DNA of 56,121 nucleotides from DATGFK01 sp040007395 (lineage in GTDB: Bacteria > Chloroflexota > Anaerolineae > Aggregatilineales > UBA2796): the NCBI GenBank assembly GCA_040007395.1, contig JBDTVG010000254.1, positions 1 to 56,121 on the forward strand, written 5' to 3'. Position numbers and translations under genes: made by a program. Numbering within the stretch: the first letter of the stretch is position 1; the number at the start of each line of letters is the position of its first letter. Under the pieces are notes generated by a model. It saw only the letters and a program-made list of their open reading frames with translations, was not told where the DNA came from and ran no database searches. Positions 25,188 through 33,275 of this stretch are shown in pieces.

Positions 25188-26963
25188 TTAATACACGCGC
25201 TCTTTGGGCTGATACTTCGTGATCACGACTGGCTTGTAGTCCAGCTTGATGTCGCCGCCGTTCTGATGCGCCATCGTATGCACCAGCCAGTTCACATCAT
25301 CGCGCTTTTCGTAGTCTTCGCGAGCGTGACCGCCCCGGCTTTCCTTGCGGTTAATGGCTGATACCGTCGTGACTTCGGCAATATCCAGCAAGCAGCCCAA
25401 TTCCCACGCTTCGAGCAGATCGGTATTGAAGCGTGAGCCGCGATCATCAATGCTTAGGTCGTTTTTAAACTGTTGCTTCAAATCGCGCACACAGTCAAGC
25501 GCCTTCTGCATTCCCTTTTCTTCGCGGAATACGCCGACCAGATCCATCATTTGCTCCTGCAACGTCGTGCGGATCACGGCAGGACGAGTCTTGCCATTGG
25601 CCTCACGAATACGCTTGATCTCGGCCTCGATTTCTTTGCCTGCGTCGGTGGGCAGTGGAGTCAAGGTCGCACTCTTGCAATATTCAGCGGCGTGTTTTCC
25701 AGCGCGGCGACCAAATACCACAAGGTCTACGAGCGAATTTGTCCCCAGTCGATTTGCGCCATGAACACTCACACAAGCGCACTCGCCCGCCGCGTATAGA
25801 CCGGGGATCACGGTATTGTGAATATCGGAGATTACGCAGCCATCATTATTAGTGGGAATGCCGCCCATCGCGTAATGTGCCGTAGGCTGGATCGGGATTG
25901 GTTCGCGCACTGGATCGATCCCAGCATAGGTACGCGCCTGATCGACGGTTTCAGCCAGTTTCGTCTCGATAAAGTGGGCATCAATACGGCGAGTTTCGCC
26001 TGCTTCGGCAAGATAGCGATTGACCGTATCGGGGGTTAGATCCAGATGTAGATAGCGTTGGCCTTTGATGCCATTCCCGGCACGAAGTTCCATGGTAATA
26101 GCTCGTGATACCACATCGCGGCTGGCGAGGTCTTTGATCTTGGGGGCATACTTTTCCATGAAGCGTTCGCCGCGCCCGTTGATGAGGACACCGCCTTCGC
26201 CACGCACGCCTTCGGTAATCAGAAAGCCCGTTGGATACATCCCTGTGGGATGGAACTGGTAGAACTCCATATCTTCCAAGGGTACGCCCTGCCGCAGACA
26301 CACCGCTGCACCGTCACCTGTCAGGCTATGAGCGTTGCTGGTCGTTTCCCAACATTTCCCCCAACCGCCTGTCGCGAAGATGACACACTTGCCCTGAAAA
26401 ATGTGCATCTCGCCGCTGTCGATATTGATCGCGACAACTCCGGCGACTGCACCATTATTTAGGATTAGGTCCACCACATGGTATTCGTCGAAGAAGTTGA
26501 CGTTATTCTTGATGCACTGCTGGTACAACGTCTGCAAAATCATGTGGCCTGTGCGGTCAGCGGCATGGCACGCACGGCGAACGGGATTGCCAGTGTCATT
26601 ATTAGTGTGTCCACCAAAACGCCGCTGCGCGATCTTGCCTTGCTCCGTGCGATCAAAGGGCAACCCCATACGCTCCAGTTCGACTACCGCATCGATGGCC
26701 TCACGGGCCAGAATTTCGGCGGCATCCTGATCAACCAGATAGTCGCCGCCTTTGACGGTATCGAAGGCGTGCCATTCCCATTTATCCTCTTCGAGATTGC
26801 CCAGCGCCGCGCCGATCCCGCCCAGCGCCGCCCCGGTGTGCGAACGGGTCGGGTACAGTTTACTGATCACGGCAGTTTTTGCCCCGCGTGAGGCATTGAG
26901 CGCTGCCATCAGACCTGCACCACCAGCCCCGACAATCAAAGCATCAAACTGATGGACTTGCAT
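25188..26963 (-). CDS. sdhA: Succinate dehydrogenase flavoprotein subunit
   Basis: The 591-residue catalytic subunit, oxidising succinate to fumarate. The FAD-binding ALIVGAGGAGLMAALNAS is at the N-terminus, and RSHTGAALGG carries the histidine (H42) that holds FAD covalently. Later motifs are YQFHPTGMYPTG, EGVRGEGG, PTAHYAMGGIPTN and HGANRLGTNSL, with active-site residues in place. It lies 94 bases after the anchor gene and ahead of the broken Uma2 gene. Confidence 0.97.
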   Translation of the reverse strand: MQVHQFDALIVGAGGAGLMAALNASRGAKTAVISKLYPTRSHTGAALGGIGAALGNLEEDKWEWHAFDTVKGGDYLVDQDAAEILAREAIDAVVELERMGLPFDRTEQGKIAQRRFGGHTNNDTGNPVRRACHAADRTGHMILQTLYQQCIKNNVNFFDEYHVVDLILNNGAVAGVVAINIDSGEMHIFQGKCVIFATGGWGKCWETTSNAHSLTGDGAAVCLRQGVPLEDMEFYQFHPTGMYPTGFLITEGVRGEGGVLINGRGERFMEKYAPKIKDLASRDVVSRAITMELRAGNGIKGQRYLHLDLTPDTVNRYLAEAGETRRIDAHFIETKLAETVDQARTYAGIDPVREPIPIQPTAHYAMGGIPTNNDGCVISDIHNTVIPGLYAAGECACVSVHGANRLGTNSLVDLVVFGRRAGKHAAEYCKSATLTPLPTDAGKEIEAEIKRIREANGKTRPAVIRTTLQEQMMDLVGVFREEKGMQKALDCVRDLKQQFKNDLSIDDRGSRFNTDLLEAWELGCLLDIAEVTTVSAINRKESRGGHAREDYEKRDDVNWLVHTMAHQNGGDIKLDYKPVVITKYQPKERVY

Positions 26964-27056
26964 GAAAAAACTCCTATAACCCTATAGCTCTAGCATCAAA
27001 CTAGTGCAGTATCCTGAACGCGATTCTGCATAATATGTGGCGATATTCGTTGGCTG

Positions 27057-28058
27057 CTACTTGGTAAGCAGCGCAGTTTGCTTGAGCAATTGCGCCGTGC
27101 TGATCGGGATCGTGTTGAGGATCGCCAACCCTCCGATGATGACCAATCCCAATGCAGTCACAAAAATGGCGATGTTTAAGCCGCGATTGATGACGATGTT
27201 ATGAGCGTAGTCATTGACGACGTAGCGCAATCCGTTAAAGCCATGCACCACAGCAAAGGCCAGCAGTAAAATATCGTAGATGCGCCAGATAAAGACTCCG
27301 GCAAACATCGTGTTCCAGCGCAGCGACACAAATTCAACGGCAGTGCCAGACACATTTGGGCCGAGATTAGTAAACACGGGGGTATAACCCGCTGTTGTAA
27401 TATCAAATACGCCCTGAATAACGTGCATCATCGCTAGATGACCGAATACTAGCGGAATAATCAGTACACCCGAAACTCGCATAAATGTCCACATGAATTT
27501 GTCATAGCCGCTAGTCTTGCCGCGCTTCGGCGTGTTCACACCGGGGATCACTGAGTAGACCGCCGACACGAGGATACCCATCACCACTATCGCTATTGCC
27601 GCCCCGACAAAAACGCTCTGTTCGCTGATGACCGTCGCCAATTGCAGGTCAAGGGGTCTGCCGCCTTCATAATGATCCAGTACATGTTGGAACATTAGGA
27701 AAAAGGTTGGCACAAGAATAATCAGAGTACCAATCAGCACCGCCCGCGCCGCGTCTGCTTGCCGATGCCACCACTGCGGCTTCCAGTCGAAGATCACGAT
27801 GCGGAAACCGTTAAGGGCGTGGTACACAACAGAGGCGACCAGAGCGAATTCGCCTAATGTGAACAGCGGACTTTGATAGGTGACAATGGCCTTCGCATAG
27901 AGTTCGGGGTAAAACACCGCCCATGAGGTATCAATGACATGCAGGAACAAAAAAAGTAATGTGCCGAGACCTGCTATCCGATGCAGTGCCCAGCTCCATT
28001 GACCGAGCTTGCCGCGATAGCGCAGCGTTTCGGTAATCGTAAGAACTAGCGTTGCCAT
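27057..28058 (-). CDS. Succinate dehydrogenase membrane anchor, SdhC-SdhD fusion
   Basis: A 333-residue membrane protein holding both cytochrome b anchor halves. The first half has WALHRIAGLGTLLFLFLHVID (haem-type histidines) and YHALNGFRIVIFDW. The second half, after a linker near residues 160-205, has SGVLIIPLVFGHLAMMHVI and VVHGFNGLRYVVNDY, the SdhD pattern. Each half has about three helices. In most bacteria these are two genes; here a single frame covers both with no internal stop. It is the first gene of the sdh operon. Confidence 0.88.
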   Translation of the reverse strand: MATLVLTITETLRYRGKLGQWSWALHRIAGLGTLLFLFLHVIDTSWAVFYPELYAKAIVTYQSPLFTLGEFALVASVVYHALNGFRIVIFDWKPQWWHRQADAARAVLIGTLIILVPTFFLMFQHVLDHYEGGRPLDLQLATVISEQSVFVGAAIAIVVMGILVSAVYSVIPGVNTPKRGKTSGYDKFMWTFMRVSGVLIIPLVFGHLAMMHVIQGVFDITTAGYTPVFTNLGPNVSGTAVEFVSLRWNTMFAGVFIWRIYDILLLAFAVVHGFNGLRYVVNDYAHNIVINRGLNIAIFVTALGLVIIGGLAILNTIPISTAQLLKQTALLTK

Positions 28059-28104
28059 GAGTCCACCTTAAACTAGTAATTCGTGGGAAAGATCGTTTGA
28101 AAAG

Positions 28105-28135
28105 ATTATAACGCGCATAGGCGGGCGTGCTACAA
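28105..28135 (-). promoter_or_regulatory. Possible promoter of the sdh operon
   Basis: On the minus strand TATAAT lies about 47 bases before the sdhCD start, with TTGTAG 19 bases further upstream. The spacing is longer than usual, so only the -10 is convincing. Confidence 0.35.
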
Positions 28136-28261
28136 TCGGGAGTAATCATTCTCACGATAATCGCGGGTGGGTCTAAATTACTGGACAACGCGGTACACCT
28201 AAAGGATAAATAAATATCCGAAGTGCCAAGCCAGTACAAAACTACGCTGTATTGATGAAAG

Positions 28262-28290
28262 TTGACACAGAACAAATTTTCCAATATACT
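28262..28290 (+). promoter_or_regulatory. Near-consensus promoter of the SRPBCC-ArsR operon
   Basis: TTGACA and TATACT with exactly 17 bases between them, 33 bases ahead of the ATG. The operator palindrome begins at the last base of the -10. Confidence 0.8.
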
Positions 28291-28315
28291 ATGTGCAACC
28301 ATTTGGTTGCACATA
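28290..28315. promoter_or_regulatory. 26-bp palindromic operator
   Basis: Two perfect 12-base arms (TATGTGCAACCA and its complement) with TT between them. The site covers the expected transcription start and runs up to the AGGAG ribosome site, so a bound protein would block transcription. The ArsR repressor encoded in the same operon is the obvious candidate. Confidence 0.75.
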
Positions 28316-28322
28316 GGAGTTA

Positions 28323-29264
28323 ATGAGTATGCAGAAGGTAGGACAAGTAGGGGTTGAGCGAAGTATCTGGATCAATGCACCTCGTAAGCGGGTTTGGCAG
28401 GCTATTCTACAACCAGATCAACTTGCACAGTGGTTTATGCCGCCCGCACTGGGCGCACAAATGAAGCGCGACGACAAGGGTATGCTCTTCGTCTCGATGG
28501 GCGGGATGGATATTCCTGTTGCGGTTACTGAAGTTGTGAGGGAGTTGCATCAACTGATAAGCCGCAGTGTACCGGATATGCTGCTCACGACAACCTACAC
28601 ACTCGAAGATGAAAAAGGTGGCACACGCCTTACTGTCACAATGAGCGGCTTTGAAGCACTGCCAGAAAAAGCAGCACAGGAACGCCTTAATCCTAGCAGT
28701 GCGGGATGGGAAAAGGCACTGAATAACCTGAAGGCTTATATCGACGGCGCGGAACTTCCTTTTCCAGAGGGGTATGTTGCCAGTTTATACGGCTATCGTA
28801 GAGAATCTAAGGAAGCGTTTGCCGTTGAACGCAGCATCTGGATCGATGCGCCTCGTGAACGGGTTTGGCAGGCCATCACCGATCCGAAGCAGCTTCAACA
28901 GTGGTATTCACCAACAACCCCTTGGCTGCTTTCTGCACTGGAAGTCGGTGGAAAGTTCTACATCTACAATGTAGAAACAGAGACCGAGATATATACAGAG
29001 GTGATAGAGCTTCTCGATCCGCCTCATCAACTTGTTAAACGCTTGGTAGCGAAACCACCGGAAACACCACATGTTATAGCATGGCGGTTGGCTGAAGAAA
29101 ATGGTGGAACACGGGTAACAATTACCAATTCAGGCTATGAGTTGGAGTCGGATAGCACTCGCCACCCGAACATGGAACAGAACGCATTTGGCTTTGGGAT
29201 GATGCTAGAGAACCTGAAAGCATACAACGAGGGTAAGGCACTGCCCAATCCATACGGGTTCTAA
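28323..29264 (+). CDS. Protein with two tandem SRPBCC (AHSA1-like) domains
   Basis: A 313-residue soluble protein built of two START-like domains, each about 140 residues. Both open alike: VERSIWINAPRKRVWQAI near residue 11 and VERSIWIDAPRERVWQAI near 168, and each ends in ...NLKAYxxG. The pair looks like an internal duplication. Such domains form a hydrophobic pocket for small ligands or aid folding; the ligand is unknown. It starts at an ATG with AGGAG four bases upstream and is followed 96 bases on by an ArsR gene, the usual partner of this family. Confidence 0.9.
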   Translation: MSMQKVGQVGVERSIWINAPRKRVWQAILQPDQLAQWFMPPALGAQMKRDDKGMLFVSMGGMDIPVAVTEVVRELHQLISRSVPDMLLTTTYTLEDEKGGTRLTVTMSGFEALPEKAAQERLNPSSAGWEKALNNLKAYIDGAELPFPEGYVASLYGYRRESKEAFAVERSIWIDAPRERVWQAITDPKQLQQWYSPTTPWLLSALEVGGKFYIYNVETETEIYTEVIELLDPPHQLVKRLVAKPPETPHVIAWRLAEENGGTRVTITNSGYELESDSTRHPNMEQNAFGFGMMLENLKAYNEGKALPNPYGF

Positions 29265-29284
29265 TCTCTGCTAAATAATTCCAA

Positions 29285-29316
29285 GTATACGGGTTGAGCT
29301 ATTTTCACTCGTATAC
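29285..29316 (+). other. Stem-loop between the SRPBCC and arsR genes
   Basis: A 10-bp stem (29285-29294 with 29307-29316, one G-T pair) lies in the 96 bases between the two genes. It may lower read-through into the repressor gene or stabilise the first message. Confidence 0.4.
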
Positions 29317-29360
29317 GTCGTTTTAGGCGGGTTATACGGCAATATCGAGGAGATGCTGAC

Positions 29361-29672
29361 ATGGACAACGCACCAATTTTTGCTGCACTGGCTGATCCCA
29401 TGCGGCGGAAACTGCTCATCAATTTGGCAGAAAATAGCCCTAAAACTGTAACTCAGCTAGCCAGTGAATATCCTATTACACGACAGGGAATTCTGAAACA
29501 TCTGCAAATTTTGCGTGATGCGGGATTGGTCGCTGTTCATCAACAGGGGCGTGACAAACGTTATACATTTACCCCTGAACCCCTCAGCGGACTTGAATTA
29601 TGGATCAAAGAACTTAACACAAAATGGGATGAACGTTTACTGCGGCTCAAGACATTTATCGAGAACGAGTAA
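29361..29672 (+). CDS. ArsR-family transcriptional repressor (SRPBCC-associated type)
   Basis: A 103-residue winged-helix repressor. FAALADPMRRKLLINLAE is the family opening, TVTQLASEYPITRQGILKHLQILRDAGLV is the helix-turn-helix, and KRYTFTPEPL the wing. It lacks a Cys-based metal site, as is usual for the branch that pairs with SRPBCC genes. The likely target is the palindrome ahead of its own operon. Confidence 0.93.
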   Translation: MDNAPIFAALADPMRRKLLINLAENSPKTVTQLASEYPITRQGILKHLQILRDAGLVAVHQQGRDKRYTFTPEPLSGLELWIKELNTKWDERLLRLKTFIENE

Positions 29673-29755
29673 CGTCCCACCGATCTAAATTTGAAGGATG
29701 GTCTAAAAAGCTGGTCAGTGTGATCAACTGAAAGAATGAGAAAATTTCCAAAGTG

Positions 29756-30043
29756 CTAAAGTGTGTAAAGAAAGTCATCAATTGGCAGTAGCCGAAAGCC
29801 TCTAGTAGACTGCTGCTCAAACGCATCGCCAATACGCTGGCGCATGGCCTTCGCGGTATCACCACGCGGACGGTAAGGGGGCGTAACCACCGTAACAGTC
29901 CAGTTCAGAGACTCGCGCACCCCATTGACAAAAATCGGCTTGTAGCCTTGGTCAATCCACAAATGCGCTAAACGCGGAAAGGTAGGCTTCAAGCCAGACA
30001 GGCGCATCTGTCCGCCAGCACTCTCGGAAATATTGGCTGGATG
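29756..30043 (-). pseudogene. IS5-family transposase fragment
   Basis: An open stretch whose translation starts HPANISESAGG and continues with PRLAHLWIDQGYKPIF and LNWTVTVVTPPYRPRG, the middle of an IS5-type DDE transposase (the Asp of the second motif is in WIDQGY). Both ends of the protein are missing, and an in-frame stop closes the frame upstream. No terminal inverted repeats are evident. Confidence 0.7.
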
Positions 30044-30164
30044 TCCCTCTCCCTCTTACCTCTAAACTTTCTTTACACATTTTAGGCTTTACCTGTCGTC
30101 TCGATGGTAGTCTGTAAGCTAGATTCGCTGAGTGCTGGTGCTGTTTTGTATATATTCTCTATCT

Positions 30165-31115
30165 CTACTGTGCAGGGATCAGGACGCGCACCGTTACATT
30201 ATTAAATCGCTTGAACGGAAAATCCTCATGTCGTGAGGCACTACGGGTCACGTTTGCCGCTGTCCACCACGCCCCGCCGCGTAGGCCTTTTAAGGGGCCA
30301 GTAGTGGGGCCAGTCGGGTCGTCTTGAATTTTCAGGGCATACTCCGCACTCTGATACCAGTCGGCAACCCATTCCCATGCGTTGCCCGCCATATTGTATG
30401 CACCGACCCACGATACTCCATTGGAATAGCTATCGATAGGTGCACTGTGCAAAAACCCGTCGCTATGCTGTTTGTCAGCCCACGCATAGGGACACGGCGC
30501 ATCGCAGTAGTTTAACTTGGTCGAGTCGAAGGTATTGCCCCAAGGATAAATCATATCGGCGGGGCCACGCGCCGCATATTCCCATTCGGCCTCGGTCGGC
30601 AACCGTCCGCCGCGCCATTTGGTGTAGGCTTCCGCTTCATACCACGTAATGCCAGCACGGGGTTGAGTAGGGGCGGTGAAGTCGTTGAAATTCACTGGGT
30701 TGATCCGTCCGAGCCGCACCCGCCAGTCCCAGCCGTCGTCAGACCACCACTGGCGGTCTTTGTAGCCACCTGCATCAATGAATTGTTGGTAGTCCGTGTT
30801 GCTATTCTCAAACTGGTCAAGCCAGAAGCCCTTTGTGATGCACACTTTAGATTGTGGCATTTCGTCGGCTAGCGCTTGTTTATCCACAGTGGGATCGCTG
30901 CCGCGCAAGAAGCATCCGGCTGGCACATACACTTGTCTGATCCCCTTCGCATCGGTGCGAACCGTGCCTGCCTTGGGTGTCTCCGACTGCGCGATTGCCG
31001 TGATTGTCGATGGCGGAAAAATCGCCACGAAGATCAACAGGGTAAGCGTAAATAATGAAACAACTAGGTGCTGAGGGACAAGATAGATTTTTGATAGGTG
31101 TATAGGATTATTCAT
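30165..31115 (-). CDS. Secreted SUMF1/FGE-fold protein lacking the FGE cysteines
   Basis: A 316-residue protein. A hydrophobic N-terminal segment (about residues 14-35) serves as a signal or anchor. The rest is a formylglycine-generating-enzyme fold: VYVPAGCF, FWLDQFENSNTDYQQFIDAGG, GITWYEAEAYTKWRGGRLPTEAEWEYAARG, MAGNAWEWVADW, LRGGAWW. Catalytic FGEs have a Cys pair near the C-terminus; here that region (GGAWWTAANVTRSASRHEDF) has none, so formylglycine formation is unlikely. It begins two bases after the stop of a paralogue, in the same unit. Confidence 0.87.
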   Translation of the reverse strand: MNNPIHLSKIYLVPQHLVVSLFTLTLLIFVAIFPPSTITAIAQSETPKAGTVRTDAKGIRQVYVPAGCFLRGSDPTVDKQALADEMPQSKVCITKGFWLDQFENSNTDYQQFIDAGGYKDRQWWSDDGWDWRVRLGRINPVNFNDFTAPTQPRAGITWYEAEAYTKWRGGRLPTEAEWEYAARGPADMIYPWGNTFDSTKLNYCDAPCPYAWADKQHSDGFLHSAPIDSYSNGVSWVGAYNMAGNAWEWVADWYQSAEYALKIQDDPTGPTTGPLKGLRGGAWWTAANVTRSASRHEDFPFKRFNNVTVRVLIPAQ

Positions 31116-31117
31116 GA

Positions 31118-32047
31118 TTATCGTTCAATGGGGCTAACCACACGAACCGTTATATCATAACCATAGGAGGCAGCAGGACGATAGAAGCGATATGTCAATC
31201 GGGTATCTGGTGGCAGGCTACTCCACCCCGCCCCGCGCAATACCTTTCCAGCGCCACTCGATGGCCCTAGTGGATCGTCTTTAGTAGTGCTGCTACGATA
31301 GGCGGCTGCGCTGAACCAGTCCGCGCACCATTCCCATGCGTTACCCGCCATATCGTAGGCTTTTACCCACGTTACGTTATCAGGGTAACTGCCCACAGGC
31401 GCACTCTTGCCGAAACCATCATTGAAATCACCATTGCGCCAATCGTAACGGCAGCCTTTATTGCACCAGTTTAGCTTTTTGGCATCGAATGTGTCGCCCC
31501 AAGGATAGAGTACGCCTTTTTCGCCACGCGCTGCATATTCCCATTCAGCCTCGGTTGGCAAACGTCCACCGCGCCAAGTGGCATAGGCTTCGGCCTCATA
31601 CCACGTAATGCCGACTCGCGGCTGTTGAACATCAATATAGCCACGATAGGCTTTGGGACGACGCGCACTGCCTTGCAGCCATGCCCAGCCCGCTGCCGAC
31701 CACCATTGTTTATCCTTGTAACCGCCCGCGTCGATAAACTGTTGATAAGCCTCGTTCGTCACCTCGTATTGATCCAGCCAATAGGCTTTGCTAATGCAAG
31801 CCGGATGGGCGGGTTGTTCGGCAGCTTGCGCGAGTTTATCCTTTGCCGGATCAGCGCCCATCGTAAAACAGCCTGCTGGAACGTAGACCTGCTTAATCCC
31901 CTTTGCATCGGTGCGTGTATCCCCGGCTTTGGGACTATCGGCTTGAACTGGCGAGGTAGTGTTTGAACCGAATAGCTGCACCATCAAAACACTGATAGTG
32001 ACTGTCAAAAGAACATATTTTGCCCTTTGCCAAAATGACCAACGCAA
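31118..32047 (-). CDS. Secreted SUMF1/FGE-fold protein lacking the FGE cysteines (first of two)
   Basis: About 309 residues. I start it at TTG 32047 because a perfect AGGAGG lies five bases upstream; the ATG 22 codons earlier has no ribosome site and would put AGGAGG inside the gene. With that start the protein opens with a good signal peptide (RAKYVLLTVTISVLMVQLFG). The SUMF1 fold is clear: VYVPAGCFTMGADP, YWLDQYEVTNEAYQQFIDAGG, LPTEAEWEYAARG, AYDMAGNAWEWCADW, LRGAGW. Its C-terminal region has no Cys pair, so it is probably not an active FGE. Paralogue of the gene after it. Confidence 0.87.
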   Translation of the reverse strand: MRWSFWQRAKYVLLTVTISVLMVQLFGSNTTSPVQADSPKAGDTRTDAKGIKQVYVPAGCFTMGADPAKDKLAQAAEQPAHPACISKAYWLDQYEVTNEAYQQFIDAGGYKDKQWWSAAGWAWLQGSARRPKAYRGYIDVQQPRVGITWYEAEAYATWRGGRLPTEAEWEYAARGEKGVLYPWGDTFDAKKLNWCNKGCRYDWRNGDFNDGFGKSAPVGSYPDNVTWVKAYDMAGNAWEWCADWFSAAAYRSSTTKDDPLGPSSGAGKVLRGAGWSSLPPDTRLTYRFYRPAASYGYDITVRVVSPIER

Positions 32048-32158
32048 TAGAACCTCCTGAGGAGAGTTGTGAAGATCTTTGACAAGTATAGGATGATTGC
32101 TGTACCAAGCCAATTTCAGTAGCGCAAGTCTTCATTCGCAGGAGACGCTAAGAAATTA

Positions 32159-32190
32159 AAAATTCCTCCTTGTTTGCAAGGAGGAATTTT
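32159..32190 (-). terminator. Rho-independent terminator of the sugar ABC operon
   Basis: A 14-bp perfect stem (12 bp core at 32161-32172 with 32177-32188) and a 4-base loop, followed on the minus strand by TTTTTAATTT. It lies 30-60 bases after the stop of the permease gene. Confidence 0.85.
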
Positions 32191-32222
32191 CGTGAGGTCG
32201 ATGTATTTTCACAAAGGGTCGC

Positions 32223-33269
32223 TTAGGTGCGATCCCGTTCGGCCTTGCCAGCGAACACGATATTTACCACCAGCGCTGCCAATAGCACCAATCCAGTGAT
32301 GAACGTCTTTTGAAAACTGTTAATATTAGCGATGTTATCCAGACCGTTGCTAAGTGATCCATAGATGAGTAACCCAACCGCTGTCTGCCACATTCCGCCG
32401 CGCCCGCCTGTCAGGGAAGTTCCACCCAGCACAACGACGGCAATTGCTTGGATTAGGAAGTTCGACTGCGGTGCAGGCAATGCAGTTCCCAGACGACCCA
32501 TCGCTGCGATACCCGCTAGCCCTGCCGTAAAGCCGGAGATAGTCAAGACGGCAAAGACCATTGCCCGCGTATTAACCCCCGCCAACCGTGCTGCCGAGGG
32601 GTTGGCTCCGGTCATATAGACATAACGCCCAAAGCGCGTATAACGCAGCACCAGATAACCGATCAGTAGACAGATCGTTGTCAGCAGAATAAACACGCCG
32701 GAACGCAGTCCGTCATCACCACCCAGTTTCGCACTGCCGATCCACAGCGGAAACGGTGACAGTTTAAAATATTGAGTCCCCTGACTCGTCCATAACAGCA
32801 AACCTTCGGCAATGAGCGACATCGCCAGCGTCGCCATGAAGGTTGGCACGCGGATCACCGTACTGATAATACCGCTGCCCATGCCACATAATGTGCCGAC
32901 AATCAGTCCGGCAATGACTGGGAGTGGCTCTGGCAAATGATGGATAGTGTAGAACTGCGTGGCGACATAGGCCGACAGTCCCATAACGCCGGCAATGCTC
33001 AGGTCGATCTCACCCGTCAGCAGCACAAAAGTCATGCCTACTGCCAGAATACCCGCTGTCGCGACCTGCGCCAGAATATTATTAAAATTGGCGGGAGTCG
33101 CAAAACTTGGCGAGGCCAGACTAAAAATGATCCACATGACCAGCAGAGTCCAGACTGGCGCAAGTGTCTTCAAACGCCGAATCCAGATCTCGCGACTGCT
33201 CTCCTGAATGACCCTTGCTTCCGCCGCTGTTTCCGGCTGGATATTAGAACTTTCTGCTTGTACACCCAT
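32223..33269 (-). CDS. Sugar ABC transporter permease (RbsC/XylH type)
   Basis: A 348-residue membrane protein with about ten helices. Typical segments of this branch are ILAVGMTFVLLTGEIDLS, the cytosolic-loop region YTRFGRYVYMTGANPSAARLAGVN, GTALPAPQ and VVLGGTSLTGGRGG. It should form the channel of an importer for a pentose or hexose with the ATPase and binding protein upstream in the same unit. It begins six bases after the ATPase gene. The substrate cannot be told. Confidence 0.93.
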   Translation of the reverse strand: MGVQAESSNIQPETAAEARVIQESSREIWIRRLKTLAPVWTLLVMWIIFSLASPSFATPANFNNILAQVATAGILAVGMTFVLLTGEIDLSIAGVMGLSAYVATQFYTIHHLPEPLPVIAGLIVGTLCGMGSGIISTVIRVPTFMATLAMSLIAEGLLLWTSQGTQYFKLSPFPLWIGSAKLGGDDGLRSGVFILLTTICLLIGYLVLRYTRFGRYVYMTGANPSAARLAGVNTRAMVFAVLTISGFTAGLAGIAAMGRLGTALPAPQSNFLIQAIAVVVLGGTSLTGGRGGMWQTAVGLLIYGSLSNGLDNIANINSFQKTFITGLVLLAALVVNIVFAGKAERDRT

Positions 33270-33275
33270 GATATT

